A DNA stretch of 64,000 bases from Lacrimispora sphenoides JCM 1415 (GCF_900105615.1 NZ_LT630003.1:2418001-2482000); one strand, 5' to 3'; positions 27,508 through 35,504 are shown, counted from the stretch's first letter. Numbers and translations: made by a program. The notes: generated by a model from the sequence alone, not told the origin.

Positions 27508-27556
27508 AAAATAAGCATTAAGGTGAGGGGACTTCTTTCACCTTAATGCTTATTTT
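27508..27556. terminator. bidirectional intrinsic terminator
   Basis: AAAATAAGCATTAAGGTGA (27508-27526) and its perfect complement (27538-27556), 19-bp arms with an 11-nt loop. It lies just past the stop of the cell-wall-binding protein gene on the reverse strand. Confidence 0.85.
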
Positions 27557-27596
27557 ATTAACTATTTTTTGTTTTGAAATTAGCTTGGATTTGCTG

Positions 27597-28448
27597 TTAT
27601 CTTAATACGCCATTTTCATCGGGAATAAATGTCTTGGCTGAAGTAAGCATGCGGCCATCTTTTTGAAGATAGTAGGTTTTGCCTTCCAGGGTGATGAATC
27701 CTGTTCTCATTATTCCACTCTCAGGATCCAAGTAATACCAGTCACCGTTATCTTTCAGCCAGCCTGTATATGATAGGCTATTGTTATCATAAAAATACCA
27801 GTTGCCGTCCTTTTTTACCCAGCCGGTCTGCATATCCGATGTGCCGGAATTTGGGAATACCATAATTTTTGAAATCGCATTATCCGTTGACCAGACCAGG
27901 CAATTACGTCCTTTTGTCAGGTCATGGACTGTAACAATGTTACGTGTTAAATATGGAAACAGGTTACTTTGCTCTGTTATCCTGTATTGTTTCCCTGTAT
28001 CAGAGGTAAGGATGCCCGTCTTCCCATCTGAGTTTATAGACATAGACGCTACCGTTATGTATTCCGGAACCTGATAATCAGCCGGGATTTTACAAAGCAC
28101 TGTAAAGGCATTTGTCATAGGCGGCAGACTCATAGTCATAACCGGACTAATGTCAGCATAAATAAATTCTCCTTCCTGTATTTGTTCAACTGCTTCAGGA
28201 TCTCCGCTGACGGCGTTTAAAATTTTCGACTCAGAGGAAAGGTTCAAAATGATTTCCTGGTCTGCACTGGCACCGTCTTTCCTTATCATACGGAGTCTGT
28301 TTTCGGAAACCTGGGTAACTGTTCCGTAAATACGTATGGAGCTTGGCAATGAAGTCTGTTCCTCTGCTTGTGTTGTAAAAGCACTCGCCGACAGGACTAA
28401 TGCTAAGGAGCTAATACCGGTTAACAGTAACTTTAAATATTTCTTCAT
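27597..28448 (-). CDS. secreted cell-wall-binding-repeat protein
   Basis: A 283-residue exported protein. A signal peptide (MKKYLKLLLTGISSLALVLSASAFTTQAEE) is followed by an unidentified beta-rich domain (about 35-205) and a C-terminal set of choline-binding-type repeats: GWVKKDGNWYFYDNN, GWLKDNGDWYYLDPESG and GFITLEGKTYYLQKDG. AAGGAGG precedes the ATG. These repeats bind cell-wall teichoic acid or related polymers, so the protein is likely wall-associated. The central domain has no function I can name. It stands alone between two strong hairpins/promoters. Confidence 0.85.
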   Translation of the reverse strand: MKKYLKLLLTGISSLALVLSASAFTTQAEEQTSLPSSIRIYGTVTQVSENRLRMIRKDGASADQEIILNLSSESKILNAVSGDPEAVEQIQEGEFIYADISPVMTMSLPPMTNAFTVLCKIPADYQVPEYITVASMSINSDGKTGILTSDTGKQYRITEQSNLFPYLTRNIVTVHDLTKGRNCLVWSTDNAISKIMVFPNSGTSDMQTGWVKKDGNWYFYDNNSLSYTGWLKDNGDWYYLDPESGIMRTGFITLEGKTYYLQKDGRMLTSAKTFIPDENGVLR

Positions 28449-28577
28449 GTTTTGTCCTCCTTCATCTTTATAAGAATAGTATAACAGCAGATCCCAGATT
28501 TTGGCATTACGATATATTTACAATTTACTTAATGATCGTTAGGATTTAGTCAATTTCCTTACATTGGGAACTTATTA

Positions 28578-28606
28578 TTGATCGTTAGTAAGTTCGATGG
28601 TACTAT
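28578..28606 (+). promoter_or_regulatory. promoter of methyltransferase gene (TTGATC-N17-TACTAT)
   Basis: TTGATC (28578-28583), a 17-nt spacer, and TACTAT (28601-28606), 46 nt upstream of the start at 28653. TAGTA at 28586-28590 and TACTA at 28601-28605 form an inverted pair with a 10-nt gap. TGATCGTTAG at 28579-28588 is repeated at 28533-28542. The layout closely matches the promoter at 33688-33716. Confidence 0.55.
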
Positions 28607-28652
28607 TATAATAAAGATTATTTATGTAACTGCAGGGGTGGGGGATGAATTT

Positions 28653-29435
28653 ATGCCAGTAATCAAAGGATTGGAATGGACTTTTAACACTGAGGCCGAA
28701 AAATATGAAAAGATGCGCCCTGGTTATGTTCCAGAGCTATACGAGGATATTTTTAATTATATTACAATTGATAAAACCAGTAATGTTTTGGAGGTTGGAA
28801 TCGGAGGAGGGCAAGCAACATTACCGATTCTAAAAACAGGCTGCAAGCTAACCGCAGTGGAATATGGTGAAAATTTCGCAAAATTATGTTGCCAGAAATT
28901 TATGGAATTTTCGAATTTTTCAACTGTAACAGCAAAATTTGAAGACTTTGAGTATGACAAAAATATTTATGATTTAATTTATTCTGCATCTGCATTTCAC
29001 TGGATACCAGAAGAAATTGGGTATACGAAAGTTTTTGATATGCTAAAAAGCGGCGGTGTTTTTGCTCGTTTTGCAAATCATCCATATAAAGATAAAGGCA
29101 GAGAAGAAATTCATGAGGCACTTCAGAAGATATATTCTTTATATATGCCTGGTGCTATATGTGCCAATGAATACAGTGAGAATGAAGCTAAAAAGCTTGC
29201 GGATATGGCTCAGAAATATGGTTTTGTTGATATAAGTTATAAATTATATCATAGAACAAGATCCTTTACAGCAAGTGAATACATATCGCTACTCGGTACT
29301 TATTCCGACCACATTGCTATTGAAGAACATACCAGAAATAAGTTCTTTTCAGAAATTGAAGAAACGATTCATAATTTTGCGGGCCAAATCGATATATATG
29401 ATACTATTGATTTACAGCTTGCGAGGAAACCATAA
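28653..29435 (+). CDS. class I SAM-dependent methyltransferase
   Basis: A 260-residue methyltransferase of the class I (Rossmann) type. The SAM-binding motif I is VLEVGIGGGQATLPIL (near residues 40-55), motif II includes LTAVEYGENFA, and motif IV is DLIYSASAFHWIP. The start at 28653 follows GGGGGATG; the open frame extends upstream to 28578 but that lies in the promoter. The substrate is unknown: the ASAFHW region resembles trans-aconitate/small-molecule methyltransferase-like enzymes. It is a single-gene unit. Confidence 0.88.
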   Translation: MPVIKGLEWTFNTEAEKYEKMRPGYVPELYEDIFNYITIDKTSNVLEVGIGGGQATLPILKTGCKLTAVEYGENFAKLCCQKFMEFSNFSTVTAKFEDFEYDKNIYDLIYSASAFHWIPEEIGYTKVFDMLKSGGVFARFANHPYKDKGREEIHEALQKIYSLYMPGAICANEYSENEAKKLADMAQKYGFVDISYKLYHRTRSFTASEYISLLGTYSDHIAIEEHTRNKFFSEIEETIHNFAGQIDIYDTIDLQLARKP

Positions 29436-29499
29436 TATTCTTTTGTTGAACTAATGGGAATATAATTATACAACCAGATTCATTACTTAGGAGGTTTAG

Positions 29500-29928
29500 A
29501 TGATTTCAGATAAAAATAATGATTGGAAAAATAGCTTGCCTCTGACGATTTGTGCTATCATTATAGCAGTCGGATTTATTATTGCTGCATTGGTTTTTGC
29601 GAACATTATGGCTGACCGTCCTATGATGGGCAATTTTAACGGTAGTATATCATCGAACAGCTATACGTATCCCGATCTTATGGAAATTGATGTTTTGCAG
29701 CAATATTTGGGTATATATCCGTCTCATGATGAATACGATAGCGAAGGTTATGGTGATAACTATGACAAAATAGACAGTAAACTTCGTTCCGATTTGCAAA
29801 ATGATATTTTGAATGGAGTTTGGCCAGAGTTCCCTTATGTTCAGATTAACGGCCGGCTTTATTTTAGTAAGCAAGCAGTTGATGATTGGTTTGCTGAACA
29901 AAGTAAACAACAACTTCGCATTAAATAA
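29500..29928 (+). CDS. membrane-anchored protein with excisionase-like HTH
   Basis: A 142-residue protein. One N-terminal TM segment (about residues 15-37, LTICAIIIAVGFIIAALVF) follows a short hydrophilic start. The C-terminal half resembles an excisionase/MerR-like helix-turn-helix: MEIDVLQQYLGI ... WPEFPYVQINGRLYFSKQAVDDWFAEQ, in which the YVQINGRLYFSK-DDW pattern is characteristic, but with an Asp/Glu-rich insertion between. TTAGGAGG precedes the ATG. A soluble-domain DNA or peptide binding role at the membrane is possible; function unknown. Confidence 0.7.
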   Translation: MISDKNNDWKNSLPLTICAIIIAVGFIIAALVFANIMADRPMMGNFNGSISSNSYTYPDLMEIDVLQQYLGIYPSHDEYDSEGYGDNYDKIDSKLRSDLQNDILNGVWPEFPYVQINGRLYFSKQAVDDWFAEQSKQQLRIK

Positions 29929-29992
29929 ACATTATATGAAGCAGATAAACTTCAGATCAATAATGGTGATCATAGACAACTAATTAATCAGT

Positions 29993-30046
29993 ATGCTTCC
30001 CTTATATAAACAGTTAACTATAAAACTGTTTATATAAGGGAAGCAT
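29993..30046. terminator. 23-bp perfect inverted repeat (bidirectional terminator-like)
   Basis: Arms 29993-30015 and 30024-30046 are perfectly complementary over 23 bp with an 8-nt loop; the core is CTTCCCTTATATAAACAGTT. It follows the membrane-HTH gene and may end its transcript. Its length is unusual for a plain terminator, so a recently inserted palindromic element is another possibility. Confidence 0.75.
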
Positions 30047-30127
30047 ATTTTCATGTCTGGAAAACTTGAAGACTGTTTAAACAACGAAACTAATGTTAAA
30101 CGTATTACCGCACATTGAAAAATCGAT

Positions 30128-30156
30128 ATTGATAGTTAGTATGTTTTCTTATATTA
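30128..30156 (+). promoter_or_regulatory. promoter of decayed flavin-reductase gene (TTGATA-N17-TATTAT)
   Basis: TTGATA (30128-30133), 17-nt spacer beginning GTTAGTA, TATTAT (30151-30156), 39 nt upstream of the ATG at 30195. It shares the TTGAT-GTTAGTA start with the promoter at 28578. Confidence 0.5.
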
Positions 30157-30194
30157 TTAAATAAAAGAAAAATCATAAATTGGGGAATTAAGAA

Positions 30195-30429
30195 ATGAAA
30201 AAAGAATTCAAGCGGTGTCCGGAAACAATTAACAAATCAGAGTTATATGGATTTTCATGGATTGAGTATGTTCTTGCAATACCTTCCCCTCTCATTGTGG
30301 TAACAAGCTATAAGGATAATGGAAAACCAAACGCTACATATCCATTCCCCAAGAAATCCAGAAACCGGAAAAGTAGAAGAAACTTATATTGGCATTATTC
30401 AGAAATCAGCAACCTATGATGAACTGTAA
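30195..30429 (+). pseudogene. flavin reductase-like protein, internally deleted
   Basis: The first frame reads MKKEFKRCPETINKSELYGFSWIEYVLAIPSPLIVVTSYKDNGKPNATYPF and then becomes Lys/Arg/Ser-rich nonsense to a stop at 30419. The next frame (+1) continues as HSPRNPETGKVEETYIGIIQKSATYDEL to a stop at 30429, which looks like the C-terminal end of the same family. So the gene seems to have lost its middle (about 100 codons, estimated from the usual family length) with a frame change at the junction near 30350. The N-terminus resembles flavin reductase-like FMN-binding proteins. A promoter is still present upstream. Confidence 0.65.
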
Positions 30430-30501
30430 ATTCCAGCTTTTATGATAAGAAACATGAAGGATTAATGATTAATATTATAGTTTTTTGAATGAAAGAGAAA
30501 T

Positions 30502-30525
30502 TGACCGGAGCCGCAGCTCCGGTCA
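30502..30525 (-). terminator. intrinsic terminator of UbiA gene
   Basis: TGACCGGAGC (30502-30511) and its complement (30516-30525) with a CGCA loop; the reverse strand continues into a T-rich stretch. It follows the UbiA-family gene. Confidence 0.75.
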
Positions 30526-30549
30526 GTAATTAGAATCTTGAGTTACCCA

Positions 30550-31488
30550 TCAAAAAAATAAACCACTTAAAAAGATCACCAGAGTTTGAGTACCCACAAT
30601 GATAATATAATTCTGTACCGAAAGGACAAAGGTCTTTTCTTTGATATGTTCCTCTCTGAAGCGGCAGATGTTCTTATGCACAGGAATAATGGTGATTAAC
30701 GCCAGCAAACAGACCGGGGATAAGATCCCCAGCGCAACAGACGCCGCCCATGTCAAATAAGTTACATAATATAGTCCGGCAAAAACTCCCAATGCATTTT
30801 TGCCGAAAAAGTAAGGTAATGTATAACGCCCTACCGTAATATCCTTTTCCAGATCGCAGATATTGTTAGCCAGCATAATGTTGGCAGTCGCACAAATTGG
30901 TCCTGCTGAAACTAAAAGCAGAGATAACGCAGGCGCAATGTTTAAAACGAACCGGATTGCATGCCAATCCACTGCCAAGGTCAGGAACGTTCCTGACGGC
31001 ATGTTCATATAAAGCATCAAAAAGGGAATAAACAGGCCATAAAACAGTCCTGAAAAAATCTCGCCCAAGGGTAAACGGGAAATTGGAACCGGCCCCCAGG
31101 TATAAAACACCCCGCAGAGAAAGCACAGTCCGCCTAACAGAAGCACGACCAAATCCGTGCGGTATGCCAGGGTAAGTCCCAAAGCAGTGCTTATGCCGAA
31201 CAGCAGATAGATGATAAGCTTTGCTATGCCCCGTGAAAAAGGCAGCTTTTGACCATTCGTTTTGGTGTCAATATAGTTATTGATCGCGGTTGTCGTTAAG
31301 TCGAACAAAAACATAGAACAAAAAAACAAAACCGTACGTTCTATATTTACCGGCTGCCTGCGGTAAAACAGATAAGCCAGAGACATAAGAAACGGAATCA
31401 GACTTGTGATCTTGGTACGTATCTCAGTAAATTCAAGAAACTTTTTCATATTAGAATGATAATCAACTACAGCGGTCTTTGTTTGCAT
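30550..31488 (-). CDS. UbiA family prenyltransferase
   Basis: A 312-residue polytopic membrane protein of the UbiA superfamily (prenyl transfer to an aromatic acceptor, as in menaquinone or ubiquinone synthesis). The first prenyl-diphosphate-binding motif reads NNYIDTKTNGQK and the second NNICDLEKDITVGR, variants of NDxxDxxxD. AGAGGA precedes the ATG. The nearest relatives by feel are MenA-like proteins, but no other menaquinone gene is nearby and the host type often lacks menaquinone, so the acceptor is open. Confidence 0.85.
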   Translation of the reverse strand: MQTKTAVVDYHSNMKKFLEFTEIRTKITSLIPFLMSLAYLFYRRQPVNIERTVLFFCSMFLFDLTTTAINNYIDTKTNGQKLPFSRGIAKLIIYLLFGISTALGLTLAYRTDLVVLLLGGLCFLCGVFYTWGPVPISRLPLGEIFSGLFYGLFIPFLMLYMNMPSGTFLTLAVDWHAIRFVLNIAPALSLLLVSAGPICATANIMLANNICDLEKDITVGRYTLPYFFGKNALGVFAGLYYVTYLTWAASVALGILSPVCLLALITIIPVHKNICRFREEHIKEKTFVLSVQNYIIIVGTQTLVIFLSGLFF

Positions 31489-31804
31489 TGCAATCCTCTT
31501 TCATCTATTAATCAAATGGTATTAATGGGGACTTCCTAAACGAAACATATTATATCCGTATAGGAATCCTTTCGATCACAAATAAAATTGTGCTCGTCAA
31601 TATTATAACAATACTGAAAAAAATAGTCAAATCAATCAGTATGATGATTGCATATACCAGAAAGGCTTAACTACTGTAGGATTTAAAGGACCACTGTATA
31701 TTGGAAATTTATATTGATCGGTGATGTTTTTTTTGATAACATGATATTTACTATAAGAAATCTAAGTAAAATTATAATAAATAAGGATATCATGGAGGAT
31801 CATA
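31489..31804. other. divergent promoter region, UbiA / acetyltransferase
   Basis: A 316-nt AT-rich gap. A possible forward promoter is TTGATC (31714-31719) with 17 nt to TAACAT (31737-31742); it resembles the other TTGAT promoters only in its -35. No open frame with a ribosome site was found. Confidence 0.4.
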
Positions 31805-32353
31805 ATGAGAGTAGAGGAAACCACATATATATCTAACAATGGTAAAAAAATTGTTTTAAGAAGTCCTGAGATATCCGACTCCAAAGATTTACTTGAATAT
31901 TTAGTGAAATGCGCTGGTGAGACCGACTATTTGGGAAGATATCCTGAGGAAATTAACAGCACTCTGGAGGAACAGGATTCTCATATCTCCAAATATCTGG
32001 AAGATAAAAAAGGCTTTGAAATCTCAGCGTTTGTAGACAATAAGCTGGTTGCTAATGGGACTATTTATTGCATTAGGGAAAACATGAAATCAAAACACAG
32101 AGCTGGTTATGGAGTTGCAGTGTTAAAAGATTACTGGGATCTGGGAATCGGTCATATGTTAACAAAATGCTGCCTCGATCATGCGAAAAAGCTAGGATAT
32201 GAACAGGTCGAGCTTCAAGTCGTTGCAGGCAATAAAAGAGCAGTCCATGTATATGAACAACATGGATTTAAGATATGTGGGACAATTGAAAATGCCGAAA
32301 AATTAAAGGATGGGACGTATCGGGATCTACTTATGATGATATGTAAATTATAG
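31805..32353 (+). CDS. GNAT family N-acetyltransferase
   Basis: A 182-residue GNAT acetyltransferase (transfer of acetyl from acetyl-CoA). The CoA-binding motif A is GVAVLKDYWDLGIGHMLTKCC, followed by motif B-like AVHVYEQHGFKICGTIENA, close to ribosomal-protein or small-amine acetyltransferases (RimJ/L-type). GGAGG lies eight bases upstream of the ATG. The substrate is unknown. It is followed by a truncated acetyltransferase remnant. Confidence 0.88.
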   Translation: MRVEETTYISNNGKKIVLRSPEISDSKDLLEYLVKCAGETDYLGRYPEEINSTLEEQDSHISKYLEDKKGFEISAFVDNKLVANGTIYCIRENMKSKHRAGYGVAVLKDYWDLGIGHMLTKCCLDHAKKLGYEQVELQVVAGNKRAVHVYEQHGFKICGTIENAEKLKDGTYRDLLMMICKL

Positions 32354-32382
32354 GATTGCTATATGTAGAGGGGGTGTATCAA

Positions 32383-32463
32383 TTGAAAATAGAAAAAGCA
32401 GAATATGAGGATTTAAAAGTACATCCCTTTATCAGAGGACTGCCGCTTATGGTATTAAGTTAG
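32383..32463 (+). pseudogene. truncated acetyltransferase N-terminus (26 codons)
   Basis: A TTG at 32383 with AGAGGGGG 7-8 bases upstream opens a 26-residue frame, LKIEKAEYEDLKVHPFIRG, that stops at 32463. KIEKAEYEDLK is a typical start of GNAT proteins, but the continuation is lost and the end overlaps the convergent acetyltransferase gene. I read it as a remnant, not a working gene. Confidence 0.45.
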
Positions 32464-32959
32464 CATTCCTCTGAAGTGCCTCAAAGATTTTTAATAAAAA
32501 ATGGGCTACCGAAACATTTCCATCCATTTCTGTACCACTTACTATAAAACCGCATTTTTCAGTATAAAACTTTATGTTTTCCTCTTTGTCCGCAGGGGTT
32601 ACCAATGTTATCTTTTTCCAATCGCAATAAATGTCCAGAATATAGTGAAATGCGTGTGTGCCAATTCCTTTGCCCTGATATTCAGGAATAATGCAAAGAC
32701 AGCCCAAATAATACTCTCCATCTCCTCTGTCAGCAATTGAAATAGCTCCAATGGGATTGTTTACGCTATAAATAATTAGTTTCTGAAACTTTTCAATCGA
32801 TGCTTCCATTTCTTCTCTTGTTTTGCCATAAGCAGGACATTCCCCATACTTAACATAATCAGCATAGAATGCTGCATTATAAATCTTGATTAATAAATCT
32901 ACATCTTTCTTTTCAGCTCTTATATATCTCAATCCCATAATACTTTTCATCCAATCCAA
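32447..32959 (-). CDS. GNAT family N-acetyltransferase
   Basis: A 170-residue GNAT acetyltransferase. The CoA-binding motif is LCIIPEYQGKGIGTHAFHYILD, followed by ENIKFYTEKCGFIVSGTEMD. A TTG start at 32959 is favoured, six bases after GAGGTG; the ATG at 32950 is 15 bases away. It follows the methyltransferase at 32993-33646 by 33 nt and is probably cotranscribed. The substrate is unknown. Confidence 0.85.
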   Translation of the reverse strand: MDWMKSIMGLRYIRAEKKDVDLLIKIYNAAFYADYVKYGECPAYGKTREEMEASIEKFQKLIIYSVNNPIGAISIADRGDGEYYLGCLCIIPEYQGKGIGTHAFHYILDIYCDWKKITLVTPADKEENIKFYTEKCGFIVSGTEMDGNVSVAHFLLKIFEALQRNANLIP

Positions 32960-32992
32960 AAATTTCACCTCTTGTATGTAAGGAAATAACAA

Positions 32993-33646
32993 TCATTTAT
33001 ATGCTTTCAAAATGTTCGTACTTTGCCATTTATTCAGTAGTCCGACTTTTGAAAATCCTCCGGAGAGTAACGCTTCTGTTTCATGCGCTCGTGTAAGCGG
33101 TGTATCATAGTGATAGAACTCACCGTCACATATTCCCAATTCTTTTTTCAACCGGGAAAGCTCTAAAAAGTTATTCTTTTCTTCTTCATCATTTTCAGCC
33201 ATATAGTCCGTTAAAATAAAATATCCGCCCTCTTTCAACGAACCATGCAGCTTTTTATAAAGCAGAATTTTCTGTTCCAGAGTGAAATGATGCAATGATT
33301 CCACAGAAACGGCAGCATCAAATACATTTTCACCAAATGGAACCTCAAAATATGAACCATTGATAAGCGTAAGCTGTTTGTCTGGAAATTTGGCCTGAAG
33401 TGTATTTAACATCCCATTTGCCAAATCGATTCCTGTTATGACAGCAAGTGGATTAAACATAAAATATTCGTTCAATTCAAGCCCTGTCCCACAGCCCAAA
33501 TCGAGTACTTTACAGCCTTCGGCCATAGGCAGCTGCGATGCCGTATAAGGATAAAATATTTTTGCAGAATCAATAGCATTAAGCTGGTGGTCCTCATACC
33601 CGTCTAAACGACTATCAAAAAATTCTTCCATCTTTTCAAGCTTCAT
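32993..33646 (-). CDS. class I SAM-dependent methyltransferase
   Basis: A 217-residue class I methyltransferase. Motif I is VLDLGCGTGLELNEY, motif II TGIDLANGMLNTL, and DAAVSVESLHHFTLEQK the post-I/IV region; the DYMAEND segment follows. GGGGGGAT precedes the ATG. It and the downstream acetyltransferase form a two-gene unit behind the promoter at 33688-33716, whose spacer strongly resembles that of the other methyltransferase gene at 28653. The substrate is unknown. Confidence 0.88.
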   Translation of the reverse strand: MKLEKMEEFFDSRLDGYEDHQLNAIDSAKIFYPYTASQLPMAEGCKVLDLGCGTGLELNEYFMFNPLAVITGIDLANGMLNTLQAKFPDKQLTLINGSYFEVPFGENVFDAAVSVESLHHFTLEQKILLYKKLHGSLKEGGYFILTDYMAENDEEEKNNFLELSRLKKELGICDGEFYHYDTPLTRAHETEALLSGGFSKVGLLNKWQSTNILKAYK

Positions 33647-33687
33647 TACAATCCCCCCATATGATCAATCAAATAAGTTTTAAGAAT

Positions 33688-33716
33688 ATACTACCATCTA
33701 ACCTACGAACTATCAA
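33688..33716 (-). promoter_or_regulatory. promoter of methyltransferase-acetyltransferase unit (TTGATA-N17-TAGTAT)
   Basis: Reverse strand: TTGATA (33716-33711), spacer GTTCGTAGGTTAGATGG (17 nt), TAGTAT (33693-33688). The spacer matches GTTAGTAAGTTCGATGG of the promoter at 28578-28606 at 13 of 17 positions by eye. The start codon is 42 nt downstream. Confidence 0.55.
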
Positions 33717-34001
33717 TATTTGTTACTGAATGTACATCAAATTTCAGCTTATTTATTCGTGATAAGTAAATTATAACATGAATAGGTATAATCCTTAAAA
33801 AATTCAATATTGAATAACAGAGTATAATTCTTTTCACCTAAAACTGCCAGCTATCCATATATTGCTCTCATTATACGAAAATGCCAACGGCACTTATTAA
33901 TTACAATAAGCAAATAAAAGTAGCAAAAAAGCAACCATCAGGGACTACAAAAGTATAATTCAAATATGGTAAGATAGTAAAAAACACGGAGGTGGATCTC
34001 T
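33717..34001. other. intergenic region before DUF5680 regulator
   Basis: AT-rich, no open frame with a ribosome site. A weak TAAGAT at 33969 may be the -10 of the regulator gene, which has GGAGGTGG before its ATG at 34002. Confidence 0.4.
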
Positions 34002-34676
34002 ATGATTTTTCCAGAAAAATTACAGCTTCTAAGAAAAAGCAAAGGCTTAACACAGGAGGAGCTAGCTGAAAAAGTATCCGTATCCCGACAAGCCATAACA
34101 AAATGGGAAAGCGGCCAGGCATATCCTGATATTTCCAATCTCATCAGTATATCAGAATTTTTTAAAGTTACGATTGACCACTTGGTAAAAGATAATGATT
34201 CCTGCATTACTTCCATCGTCAAGGAAGATTCCTGCGACAGTAATGAATTAATTGATTTTCTTATTAAGGCAAAATGTAATACTTATGCTGCGAAAGGAAA
34301 AGAATGTGCCTCTTCAAGGCCAAACTCCCATGATTTACGATATGAAGAAGGCCTCTTATTGTATTTAGACACGTACATCGGCGGCGAGTGTTTTTCCGGA
34401 GAAGAAGCTGTTTGGAAAAACAGCATCCCAATCTATGCAATGAATTACTCCGGTCGGGTAATAAGCAGTAATTTTAACAGCGACTTTTTAAAGGCGGTCT
34501 TATTAGCTGTCCCCCGGGATAAACCCTTCCGCGGTCCTGACTTCTATCAAGAAAATGATTATCTTTATAAATGCAAGGTATGCGGAGATTTTAAATGGTA
34601 TCAGGGATACGAAGAAATATACTATAAGAATTTACAGGTTTATGAGTGTTATTTTCATGGAGGAATCGTAAAGTGA
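34002..34676 (+). CDS. XRE-family regulator with DUF5680 domain
   Basis: A 224-residue protein. The N-terminal XRE helix-turn-helix (about residues 5-60) reads GLTQEELAEKVSVSRQAITKWESGQAYPDI; the C-terminal DUF5680 domain (about 80-215) contains LRYEEGLLLYLDTYIGGECFSGEEAVW and a characteristic GPDFYQENDYLY. The ATG follows ACGGAGGTGG. Such pairs are common in clostridia; the C-terminal domain probably binds a small ligand. It is alone on its strand here. Confidence 0.85.
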   Translation: MIFPEKLQLLRKSKGLTQEELAEKVSVSRQAITKWESGQAYPDISNLISISEFFKVTIDHLVKDNDSCITSIVKEDSCDSNELIDFLIKAKCNTYAAKGKECASSRPNSHDLRYEEGLLLYLDTYIGGECFSGEEAVWKNSIPIYAMNYSGRVISSNFNSDFLKAVLLAVPRDKPFRGPDFYQENDYLYKCKVCGDFKWYQGYEEIYYKNLQVYECYFHGGIVK

Positions 34677-34872
34677 ATAATTAGCACAATGCATGTATTT
34701 ACAATTTATCAATATGGCTGACCTCATAAGTATCGAACCATGTATTAGAATGAGAACAGTCTATACCTATATCCGATTTGGCATAATCCTTATTTTCCTT
34801 CCGGTTCATGGCAATTCCCTTTCCTATATCTCATATAATATTAATATCAACATCTGGAAAGGAAGTAAAAAT

Positions 34873-35478
34873 ATGCCCCCATTCCCACCTACCGATAGAT
34901 CGCCAACCTCACCTATTGATAGACCCCAAAGACCCCCATCCCCACCTACTGGCAGGCCGCCATCTCCACCTACCGGCAGGCCGCCATCTCCACCTACCGG
35001 CAGGCCGCCATCTCCACCTACCGGCAGGCCGCCATCTCCACCTACCGGCAGGCCGCCATCCCCACCTACCGGCAGGCCGCCATCTCCACCTACCGGCAGG
35101 CCACCATCTCCACCTACCGGCAGGCCGCCATCTCCACCTACCGGCAGGCCGCCATCTCCACCTACCGGCAGGCCGCCATCTCCACCTACCGGCAGGCCAC
35201 CTGGAGGAGGCGGTCCGGTACCTATGGGACCTCCACCATCCGGCGTTCCCCGAAGGCCTGGCCCTCCAAGCCCTGGAGTCAGATTTGTCAATCCTGGGTC
35301 CATGAGAAATTGCATTGGACGTTTTACTTATGTATGGTTAAGCAACGGATTAGAGTTTTGGTTTTTCCCAGTTCAGATCTGGGCAAATACTGTCGTAGGA
35401 TTCCGTTGGGACCGAAGGTTTGGTTGGTCATATACCGGAATATCATTAAACAGAATCGATATGTTTTCTTGCACCTGA
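34873..35478 (+). CDS. proline/arginine-rich repeat protein with C-terminal beta domain
   Basis: A 201-residue protein. After MPPFPPTDRSPTSPIDRPQR come eleven PPSPPTGR octapeptides (residues about 21-108, DNA 34933-35196), a Gly/Pro linker (RPPGGGGPVPMGPPPSG), and a C-terminal ~65-residue domain (RNCIGRFTYVWLSNGLEFWFFPVQIW...WSYTGISLNRIDMFSC) rich in aromatics. The ATG at 34873 follows GGAAAGGAAG. I have a general impression of similar C-terminal domains in clostridial proline- or collagen-like repeat proteins, possibly spore or surface associated. No signal peptide is visible. Function unknown. Confidence 0.75.
   Translation: MPPFPPTDRSPTSPIDRPQRPPSPPTGRPPSPPTGRPPSPPTGRPPSPPTGRPPSPPTGRPPSPPTGRPPSPPTGRPPSPPTGRPPSPPTGRPPSPPTGRPPSPPTGRPPGGGGPVPMGPPPSGVPRRPGPPSPGVRFVNPGSMRNCIGRFTYVWLSNGLEFWFFPVQIWANTVVGFRWDRRFGWSYTGISLNRIDMFSCT
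34933..35196 (+). repeat. eleven 24-bp tandem repeats (PPSPPTGR)
   Basis: Eleven adjacent 24-bp units, most of them CCGCCATCTCCACCTACCGG followed by CAGG; units 1, 6 and 8 carry single-base changes. Near-identity suggests recent expansion by slippage or unequal recombination. Units stay in frame. Confidence 0.95.
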
Positions 35479-35504
35479 CGGCCATTTCTTCACAATTCAA
35501 AAAG

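Noticed and set aside
28578..28652. Upstream start of the methyltransferase frame at 28578
   Set aside because: It overlaps the promoter -35 and -10; the ATG at 28653 has the ribosome site.
34933..35196. Regular repeats that might be taken for a CRISPR array
   Set aside because: Units are directly adjacent without spacers and are in frame of one protein; no cas genes are near.
34808..35315. Long open frames in two other frames over the PPSPPTGR repeat (forward 34808-35305, reverse 34824-35315)
   Set aside because: A 24-bp repeat keeps all frames open. Only the 34873 frame has a ribosome site and a plausible C-terminal domain after the repeat.
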